Source: Pseudomonadota bacterium | GTDB lineage: Bacteria > Pseudomonadota > Gammaproteobacteria > Pseudomonadales > Azotimanducaceae | Reading direction: 5' to 3' | Assembly (NCBI GenBank): GCA_009936895.1 | Contig: JAACDS010000315.1 | Location: 1 to 5,096, forward strand | Length of the DNA: 5,096 bases | Shown here: positions 1 to 5,096 of the stretch, one piece after another | Position numbering within the stretch: the stretch's first letter is position 1 | Layout: every line of letters starts with the position of its first letter | The notes under the pieces: generated by a model | The model's input: only the letters and a program-made list of their open reading frames with translations | What the model was told of the DNA's origin: nothing | The model's database searches: none | Program-made: the position numbers and the translations under genes

Positions 1-1382
1 GTGAGCAACGAGGTGATAAAGCTTGCGTCACAAATTGTGCCCACATGCGCGCCACCGTCGCCCAGACCCATCACCGTATCTTTGTGCAGGATCATGTCGC
101 GGCAGCAGTCGAGGTTGTTTTCCGCGTAGTTCGCAAATGGCGTATAGAGCAGTGCATTTCCCTGACGTTGCAACAGCATGTCATAGACGTAAGACCAAGG
201 GTCGATCCCACGATCCGTTGCTTGGGCGTGCAGCGAATCCTTGGGATCCGGTTCGTAGTTCGGCGGATCGGTCATCAGCCAAATTTTGCGCCCTTCATCC
301 ATTAACCGGAACAGGCGCATAAAGCCGTAACCGGTGGGTTCTTCCAAAATACGCGCCTTACGTGCGGGATCAGAGAGAGCGGCAACGCGCTCGGTCATTG
401 GCAGCTTGGCCACTTCCGCGAACGATGGCCGCGTGGTGAACGGTGATAGGGTCGTCGTCAATCCCAACAAAATACCGATCGGTCGAGGCGCAACCTGCCC
501 TCGCATGGCGAGACCGGCATTGCTCGCACTTTCGATTTTGCCCAAGACCTTACGCCAGCCGTGATCGCTGATGCCTTGGGCCAGCGAAATAGACATGGGG
601 CGTCCAGCAGAGCGCACCATGGATTCAAGCAGGCTGAATTCCTCATCCAGATCATCAAAATCTGAGATCATTTCCATCACACCTCGACCACTGCTATGCA
701 GCGCGCTGGCCATACCCACCATTTCGTCGTACTCCTCCTGTAACGTCGGTGTAGGTTCGCCGCGAACACTACGATGATTCAGCGTTCTCGAGCTGGTGAA
801 TCCCAAGGCTCCTGCGCGAATCGCCTCTTCCGTCAAACGGCGCATTTCTAGCACATCTTCAGCCGTTGCTGGCTCGCGGTCAGCACCGCGCTGGCCCATG
901 ACGTATACACGCAGCGCCGCATGCGGCAACTGGGCACCGATGTCCATATCAAATTGACGCTTGGACAGGTAATCGAGATAGTCGGGAAACGACTCCCACT
1001 CCCAGCTCAGGCCTTCACTCAAGGCCACACCGGGAATGTCTTCGACGCCTTCCATCAGCTCGATCAGCAGATTGTGATCTGTAGGTCGTACTGGGGCAAA
1101 ACCTACCCCGCAATTGCCCATAACGACGGTGGTAACGCCATGATGACTTGACGGTGACATACGATTTGACCACGTCGCTTGGCCATCGTAATGGGTGTGG
1201 ATATCAACAAAACCCGGTGTAACCAGCGCACCATCCGCGTTGATCTCGCGCTGTCCAGCGCCGGACACCTTGCCTACTTCAACGATCAACCCGTCCTTGA
1301 TCGCTACGTCTGCGGTAAATGCCTCCCGACCGGTTCCGTCTATCACCGAACCGGCTCGAATGACCATATCGTGTTGAGCCAT
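1..1382 (-). CDS. N-acyl-D-amino-acid deacylase-like amidohydrolase (3' end outside window)
   Basis: Metal-dependent amidohydrolase of the D-aminoacylase-like branch (amidohydrolase family 3), probably cytoplasmic because no signal peptide is visible. The frame starts at ATG 1382 and is open for 460 codons to the window edge. Such proteins usually run about 550-580 residues, so roughly the last 100 are missing. Residues 1-55 form the small N-terminal beta domain (MVIRAGSVIDGTG, then DGLIVEVG). The TIM barrel follows, with the HxH metal motif in DIHTHYDGQ (H62, H64), the GNCG cysteine (C91) and the late aspartate in GLGDGGAHVG (D442), followed by CDASF. The two barrel histidines of characterised D-aminoacylases are not seen: the expected strands read RGVMEMISD (about 233-241) and MSISLAQG (263-270). 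Family members cleave N-acyl amino acids or other cyclic or linear amides, but the substrate here is unknown. The start is supported by AGGAGG 9 nt upstream. The gene is divergent from the SRPBCC-esterase pair. Family assignment is strong; specificity is not. Confidence 0.9.
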   Translation of the reverse strand, partial: MAQHDMVIRAGSVIDGTGREAFTADVAIKDGLIVEVGKVSGAGQREINADGALVTPGFVDIHTHYDGQATWSNRMSPSSHHGVTTVVMGNCGVGFAPVRPTDHNLLIELMEGVEDIPGVALSEGLSWEWESFPDYLDYLSKRQFDMDIGAQLPHAALRVYVMGQRGADREPATAEDVLEMRRLTEEAIRAGALGFTSSRTLNHRSVRGEPTPTLQEEYDEMVGMASALHSSGRGVMEMISDFDDLDEEFSLLESMVRSAGRPMSISLAQGISDHGWRKVLGKIESASNAGLAMRGQVAPRPIGILLGLTTTLSPFTTRPSFAEVAKLPMTERVAALSDPARKARILEEPTGYGFMRLFRLMDEGRKIWLMTDPPNYEPDPKDSLHAQATDRGIDPWSYVYDMLLQRQGNALLYTPFANYAENNLDCCRDMILHKDTVMGLGDGGAHVGTICDASFITSLL

Positions 1383-1543
1383 ACCAACGCCCCTCCTGTT
1401 TCTCCGACTGGTGTTCTATCACAGATGCCGAGGTGAGAGAACGCCGACACCACAGCGATTAGATCGCCACAGGCGTCGCACTGAGCTAAGGTCTGTTTTT
1501 TCAACATCCCTGCCGAGCGCAGCCTCAATTCTGGAGCACTAAC
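1383..1543. promoter_or_regulatory. divergent intergenic region, probable promoters for both sides
   Basis: This 161-bp gap lies between the divergent starts of the amidohydrolase and the SRPBCC gene, so it should hold promoters for both directions; that is inference from layout. No textbook -35/-10 pair is visible on either strand. The minus strand has a -10-like TCTAAT inside the short palindrome GCGATCTAATCGC (1455-1467), but no good -35 lies 16-18 bp upstream of it. The plus strand has a T6 run near 1496-1501 but no recognisable promoter. No coding frame of note crosses the gap. Confidence 0.45.
1392..1397 (-). promoter_or_regulatory. Shine-Dalgarno site of the amidohydrolase
   Basis: The minus strand reads AGGAGG, a perfect anti-16S match, with 9 nt between it and the ATG at 1382. 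It fixes the start of the amidohydrolase and suggests efficient translation initiation. Confidence 0.8.
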
Positions 1544-1939
1544 ATGGCCATCAAAATCGAACGAATTCTGCCCTACGGCCCATCGGTGATTTGGTCTATC
1601 GTCGGCGAACCTGGCCGGGTTGACTGGGTGCCCGGTGTCGAATCGGCGGAATTCGACGGTGACGTCCGCCGCTTCAAAATGGCTGGGGCCGGAGGGCTGG
1701 CTGAACGTATCAACGAGCGTGATGAAGGCCGCATGTATCTAGAATATTCAGTAATCGAATCAACACCCCCCCTACAATCTCATGTTGCAAGTATTACCCT
1801 AGAAGCTCACGAAGAGGGCACCTTGTTCATCTGGCAAACTCACGTTGAACCTGTTGAGATCGAGCCCTTTATCGCCAAAGGAATGAAAGGCAGTTTAGAA
1901 CTGCTGTCCAGCATTTTGGCTGACGAAACCGCTGAATAG
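1544..1939 (+). CDS. SRPBCC family (START-like / polyketide cyclase-type) small protein
   Basis: A 131-residue protein with the pattern of the SRPBCC (Bet v 1/START-like) superfamily, a helix-grip fold that makes a deep hydrophobic cavity. Visible hallmarks are an opening beta strand (MAIKIERILP), a short helix around PSVIWSIVGEPG (13-24), the W-x-P-G-V turn at DWVPGVESAEF (27-37), and G-D-V-R-R-F (39-44). These are followed by A-E-R-I-N-E-R-D (about 53-60), a tyrosine-containing strand (YLEYSVIES, about 65-73), a late strand with tryptophan (LFIWQTHVEP), and a long C-terminal helix (about 108-128). Length is normal for single-domain members. These proteins bind lipids or aromatic compounds, or act as cyclases and dehydratases; nothing here chooses among these roles. 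There is no signal peptide, so it is probably cytoplasmic. GGAG at 1533-1536, 7 nt before the ATG, supports the start. The esterase follows after 27 bp, suggesting co-transcription. Confidence 0.85.
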   Translation: MAIKIERILPYGPSVIWSIVGEPGRVDWVPGVESAEFDGDVRRFKMAGAGGLAERINERDEGRMYLEYSVIESTPPLQSHVASITLEAHEEGTLFIWQTHVEPVEIEPFIAKGMKGSLELLSSILADETAE

Positions 1940-1966
1940 AGATCAGCACTTCACCCGGAGATCTGT

Positions 1967-3775
1967 ATGAAAATCATCTTAGGTTTTTTCGTTGTCATTG
2001 CGCTAACCGTCGGTGGCTATTGGCTGAACCAACCTGAAGAACATACCTTCGTCCCTGTGCCCGACAATGCTACGTTGCGCAAAACCACATCAGGCAATCT
2101 GTTGGGTTACAGCGGCGCCAATGGCACTTGGATTTGGCAGGGCATCCGCTACGCAAAGGCCCCAAAGGGAACCCTGCGTTGGCGAGCCCCGCTACCCCCC
2201 AAGGCGCCACGCAAGGGAGGCATCATTGAAACCTTGGCACCTGGGAATGCTTGCCCGCAGCTACCATCAGCTCTGAGCGATGAGGCGGAACCCGACAGAG
2301 TCACTGTCGGCAGCGAAGACTGCCTATTCATGAACATCTATTCGCCGCCCAACGCGGAAAATGCGCCGGTGATGCTCTGGCTGCACGGCGGCGGCAATAC
2401 GATTGGCGAGGGTGCCAGCTACTCCGGCGAGAATCTGGCGATGAAACATGGCGTCGTAGTGGTCACCATCAATTACCGCCTGGGACTTTTTGGCTGGTTC
2501 AGTCACCCAAGCTTGAGGACCGGTAATCCTAAGGATGATTCGGGTAACTACGGCACATTGGACGTCATTCGCGGACTTGAATGGGTAAAGAACAACATTG
2601 AAGGTTTTGGCGGCAACCCAGGCAACGTCACGCTATTTGGGGAATCTGCCGGCGCCTTCGACACACTGGCGATGATGGCTTCACCACTGGCGGAGGGGTT
2701 ATTCCATCGAGCAATTGTGCAAAGCGGTGGTTTTCAAACGACGCCAATGTCCGTCGCTCGCAACACAGCAAACAACGGCGGGCACGCGTTCAGCTCAGCA
2801 GAGATTCTCACAAAACTGCTGGTTGCCGATGGCACAGTCGCAGACGAGAGGATCGCTGCCGAGTACGCACAAGACATGTCCAGAGCCAACCTTCGGCAGT
2901 ACCTGTACAACAAAAAGCCAGACGACTTCTATGCGCTTTTTGATGGCTTCGCCTTTGGCATGGTTGATCTACCGGCCAACTTGGGCGACGGCTTTGTCCT
3001 GCCAAACTATTCGACCCAAGAGATATTTTCCAACCCAGAAAACCACAACCAAGTCCCCGTAATCTTAGGCACCAACCGCGACGAGCCTTCATTATTCATG
3101 TTTCGCGATCCCCGATACGTGGAGCTGTTTTTGGGCTTCATTCCGCGGCTGGTGGATGAGGCGAACTATTTGGGACTGGTGAAGTACGGGGCCTTGAGCT
3201 GGAAAGAGCGCGGCGTCGACAGCCTAGCCAGGGCCATGACCGCATCAGGCAACAAGGATGTGTTTACGTATCGGTTCGACTGGGACGAGGAGCCGAGTCA
3301 ATTCGGATTTGATTTAAGCAAGGCACTGGGAGCCGCCCATGGCCTGGAAATCGCCTTCGCATTCAATGACTTCAGCAACGGCCTCGGTGCCGGGGCGCTC
3401 TACCCGGGCGACGAAGCTCAATTTGCACTGGCCAACAGCATGAGCGCCTACTGGACCGAATTCGCCGCAAACGGCAATCCGGGCACCGGCCAAGACGGCC
3501 GACAGGTACCCTGGCTGGCTTGGGGCACCGACGGCAAACGCAGCATCATTCTGGACAGTCCGGCCGATCAAGGCATTTTCATGGACGATCAAGAGGTCAC
3601 CCTGACGAGCATCAAGGAGGCCTTGATGACGGACGAAGGATTCTCGGACGAGACCCTGCGCTGCCAAATCTACGCCCGCACCTTTCGTGATGGACAGTTT
3701 GTACAGTCGGAGTACGACGCACTGGCGGGCGGCATTTGCCGGGATATCGACCCCAACAGCGTTTCGTTCTTTTAG
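1967..3775 (+). CDS. type-B carboxylesterase/lipase family hydrolase, membrane-anchored
   Basis: A 602-residue alpha/beta hydrolase of the carboxylesterase type-B (cholinesterase-like) family, expected to hydrolyse carboxylic esters. Residues 3-20 are a hydrophobic segment after a lone lysine (MKIILGFFVVIALTVGGYWL). No clear signal-peptidase site or lipobox cysteine is visible, so an uncleaved anchor with the catalytic domain in the periplasm is likely. The catalytic apparatus is complete: oxyanion hole HGGG (140-143), nucleophile S227 in GESAG, acid E373 in GTNRDE, and base H458 in GAAHGLEI. The early disulfide pair of the family fits C96 and C119 (SEDCLFMNIY). C566 and C591 near the end could form a second bridge. 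The C-terminal family signature YWTEFAANGNPG lies at 495-506. Length is slightly above typical bacterial members. GGAG at 1957-1960 sits 6 nt before the ATG. It is second in a likely operon with the SRPBCC gene. Natural substrate unknown. Confidence 0.94.
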   Translation: MKIILGFFVVIALTVGGYWLNQPEEHTFVPVPDNATLRKTTSGNLLGYSGANGTWIWQGIRYAKAPKGTLRWRAPLPPKAPRKGGIIETLAPGNACPQLPSALSDEAEPDRVTVGSEDCLFMNIYSPPNAENAPVMLWLHGGGNTIGEGASYSGENLAMKHGVVVVTINYRLGLFGWFSHPSLRTGNPKDDSGNYGTLDVIRGLEWVKNNIEGFGGNPGNVTLFGESAGAFDTLAMMASPLAEGLFHRAIVQSGGFQTTPMSVARNTANNGGHAFSSAEILTKLLVADGTVADERIAAEYAQDMSRANLRQYLYNKKPDDFYALFDGFAFGMVDLPANLGDGFVLPNYSTQEIFSNPENHNQVPVILGTNRDEPSLFMFRDPRYVELFLGFIPRLVDEANYLGLVKYGALSWKERGVDSLARAMTASGNKDVFTYRFDWDEEPSQFGFDLSKALGAAHGLEIAFAFNDFSNGLGAGALYPGDEAQFALANSMSAYWTEFAANGNPGTGQDGRQVPWLAWGTDGKRSIILDSPADQGIFMDDQEVTLTSIKEALMTDEGFSDETLRCQIYARTFRDGQFVQSEYDALAGGICRDIDPNSVSFF

Positions 3776-3786
3776 TCCGCGCGTCC

Positions 3787-3815
3787 GTGGCTGCCTATGG
3801 GCCGGCAGCCGCCAC
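3787..3815. terminator. hairpin at convergent gene ends, possible bidirectional terminator
   Basis: GGCTGCC (3789-3795) and GGCAGCC (3804-3810) form a perfect 7-bp GC-rich stem with an 8-nt loop. An alternative register adds GTGGC (3787-3791) pairing with GCCAC (3811-3815), with GCC bulged. It begins 11 bp after the esterase stop and covers the stop codon of the convergent transporter gene (3795-3797). Neither strand has a U-tract after the stem, so it is not a classical intrinsic terminator. It may still slow or end transcription from both sides or protect mRNA 3' ends. The stem is seen directly; the function is inferred from position. Confidence 0.4.
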
Positions 3816-5015
3816 TTGGTCGCGACCCAAGGGAAGAACAGTTTCCTGACCCGGGCCTGGGTCAAAGGGAATCAGTTGCGCAGCCAGCAATGAAAGCACC
3901 GCAAATCCCGCTCCGATAAAGAAGACCAGAGACGTTGACCACATCCACACCAAGCCCAATGCGGCCGGGATGACAATCGCTGCAATATGACTGATCGTGA
4001 ACGAAACGCCAGCCGTACTCGCCATGTCTTTTGGATCAGCGATCTTCTGAAAGTAGGTACTGATCGCAATCGCCATCGCAAAAAACATGTGATCGATCAC
4101 GTAAAGTACTGCCGCCGTCGTCGCATCATCTACTAAGCCATAGGCAACAAAGACGAAGATCAGCCCAATGTACTCGATGGTAAGTGCACGCCGCTCGCCG
4201 ATGCGATGAATCAGCGCCCCAATCCGCTCTGCAAACAACCAGTTGAATGCGTAATTGATCAAAAACAGCAGGGTGACCTCTGAGGCGGAATAACCGAATT
4301 TTTCCACCATCAAAAAGGCCGCGAACACGACAAAAATCTGACGCCTAGCGCCCGACAAAAACGTCAGCAGGTAATACAGCCAGTAGCGCCGTCGCAGTAC
4401 CAGGTTTTTATGTTGTACGGTCTTTGCCGGGAAGTGTGGGAAGCCCAGCCACATCATCGCAGCCAGCGTACAACACAGTCCACCGGCCAATGCAAAATTC
4501 CAGAGAAAGCTGAAAGCAAAAACTTCCAACAATACCCACAGGACGCCATAAACAATGAGAGACGTCATGGCACCAACAGCGATGAGCCGCCCCAACACCT
4601 GCGGCGCCTCTTCCTTGCTCAACCACTGAAGGCTGAGCGACTGCTTGATGGCTTCAAAGTAATGAAAACCAATGCTCATCAGCACCGTCGTAAAGTACAG
4701 GCCGTACTCGGAAGGAAAGAAACCTGTCAAGGCCACGCCAAGGCCCAGCAACGCCAAAGAGATGACAGCAAAGGTTTGCTCTTTAATGACCAACAACACG
4801 AAAATCACGGTAAAAGAGAGAAAGCCCGGCACTTCTCGCAAACTTTGTAAAATGCCGATCTCGACGCCGGAAAAAGCAGCCTGCTCAACCGCAAAATTAT
4901 TGAGTAACGCGGACCATGTATTGAATGCCAGAGGCATTGCAATAGACATCAGCACCAGAAGCGTTGTGGGAGTAAGCCAACTCGGAGTCTTTTGCATCAG
5001 ATTTCTTTGTCGCAA
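3795..5015 (-). CDS. MFS transporter, 12 transmembrane helices
   Basis: A 406-residue inner-membrane protein of the major facilitator superfamily. Twelve hydrophobic segments are visible at roughly 15-40, 62-78, 81-99, 103-120, 140-163, 168-190, 211-235, 244-262, 277-295, 301-320, 337-357 and 361-382. The basic central loop (about 191-210, ending LRRR) fits the cytoplasmic link between the two six-helix halves. A motif-A-like loop, GALIHRIGERRAL, lies between helices 8 and 9. The matching loop between helices 2 and 3 is very short (IKEQ) and lacks it. Acidic and basic residues in or near the membrane (R60, E61, E121, K124, R224, R225, D308) may take part in transport. The substrate and subfamily are not recognised. 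The chosen start is TTG at 5015, preceded by AGAGG at 7 nt. An in-frame ATG at 4997 would shorten the protein by six residues and has only a weak purine-rich leader. The gene converges on the esterase. Confidence 0.88.
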   Translation of the reverse strand: MRQRNLMQKTPSWLTPTTLLVLMSIAMPLAFNTWSALLNNFAVEQAAFSGVEIGILQSLREVPGFLSFTVIFVLLVIKEQTFAVISLALLGLGVALTGFFPSEYGLYFTTVLMSIGFHYFEAIKQSLSLQWLSKEEAPQVLGRLIAVGAMTSLIVYGVLWVLLEVFAFSFLWNFALAGGLCCTLAAMMWLGFPHFPAKTVQHKNLVLRRRYWLYYLLTFLSGARRQIFVVFAAFLMVEKFGYSASEVTLLFLINYAFNWLFAERIGALIHRIGERRALTIEYIGLIFVFVAYGLVDDATTAAVLYVIDHMFFAMAIAISTYFQKIADPKDMASTAGVSFTISHIAAIVIPAALGLVWMWSTSLVFFIGAGFAVLSLLAAQLIPFDPGPGQETVLPLGRDQVAAAGP

Positions 5016-5022
5016 AACTTAG

Positions 5023-5027
5023 CCTCT
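5023..5027 (-). promoter_or_regulatory. Shine-Dalgarno site favouring the TTG start of the MFS gene
   Basis: The minus strand reads AGAGG, 7 nt before TTG 5015. For the alternative ATG at 4997 the same site would be 25 nt away, too far to act, and only an A-rich AAAGAAA lies close to that ATG. This spacing is the reason for preferring the TTG, though ATG starts are commoner. Confidence 0.45.
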
Positions 5028-5059
5028 AGGGTAACTCGGATAAGCACAAAGTGAATCAA

Positions 5060-5088
5060 CCCTCTGAAAGGCTCAGAAAAAATGAGGG
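5060..5088. repeat. overlapping short inverted repeats upstream of the MFS gene
   Basis: CCCTC (5060-5064) is the reverse complement of GAGGG (5084-5088). Nested within, TCTGA (5063-5067) pairs with TCAGA (5073-5077) across a 5-nt loop, and CTCA (5072-5075) pairs with TGAG (5083-5086) across an A-rich loop. The pairings are mutually exclusive in part. The stretch lies 45-73 bp upstream of the transporter start, where a promoter, operator or the terminator of a gene beyond the right edge could sit. No convincing -35/-10 pair is visible. All stems are short, so chance is a fair alternative. Confidence 0.25.
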
Positions 5089-5096
5089 CAAAAAAA

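Noticed and set aside
23..1151. Several short plus-strand frames in the first 1.4 kb
   Set aside because: All are antisense to the continuous amidohydrolase frame, whose HxH, GNCG and GDGGAHVG motifs are clear.
1474..1503. tRNA-like string TTAGCTCAG on the minus strand of the intergenic region
   Set aside because: It resembles a tRNA D-arm, but no acceptor stem, anticodon arm or T-arm can be built around it; a chance match.
1766..1772. Run of seven C in the SRPBCC gene, possible frameshift or slippage site
   Set aside because: The frame is intact through it and gives a sensible protein (STPPLQSH) with family features on both sides. There is no evidence for a second product.
3314..3865. 183-codon open frame on the minus strand opposite the end of the esterase
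   Set aside because: It lies antisense to a fully supported esterase with a complete catalytic triad, overlaps the transporter's 3' end, and its low-complexity, arginine- and alanine-rich translation shows no family pattern. It is a shadow frame.
4410..4850. 146-codon plus-strand frame opposite the MFS gene
   Set aside because: The translation is very rich in Q, K, R and N, as expected of the complement of hydrophobic helix codons. It has no recognisable domain and lies inside a strong membrane-protein gene.

Overview
The window looks like chromosomal DNA of a free-living proteobacterium, most likely a marine gammaproteobacterium. GC is moderate by eye (roughly the mid-fifties percent), genes are packed tightly, and Shine-Dalgarno sites are clear. 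The amidohydrolase, SRPBCC protein and carboxylesterase resemble families common in hydrolase-rich marine gammaproteobacteria. This taxonomic reading is inference; the window has no rRNA, tRNA or marker gene to settle it.

Layout from left to right. (1) A large gene on the minus strand fills positions 1-1382 and runs off the left edge. It encodes about the first 460 residues of an amidohydrolase of the N-acyl-D-amino-acid deacylase type. (2) A 161-bp intergenic region (1383-1543) separates it from a divergent plus-strand pair. (3) The pair is a small SRPBCC/START-like protein (1544-1939) followed after 27 bp by an N-terminally anchored type-B carboxylesterase (1967-3775), very likely one transcription unit. 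(4) The esterase converges with a minus-strand 12-helix MFS transporter (3795-5015). Only 19 bp separate the two stop codons, and a GC-rich hairpin overlaps the junction. (5) The last 81 bp form the transporter's leader and contain short overlapping inverted repeats.

The two hydrolases (amide and ester bonds), a hydrophobic-ligand-binding-type protein and an MFS carrier could together handle small organic esters or amides. No substrate can be read from the sequence, and the MFS gene is convergent rather than co-operonic, so a shared pathway is only a hypothesis. I see no mobile element, CRISPR array, tRNA, rRNA, toxin-antitoxin pair or defence system, and no convincing new biological system. 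The points most worth a second look are the altered metal site of the amidohydrolase, the TTG/ATG start choice of the transporter, and the hairpin at the convergent gene ends.
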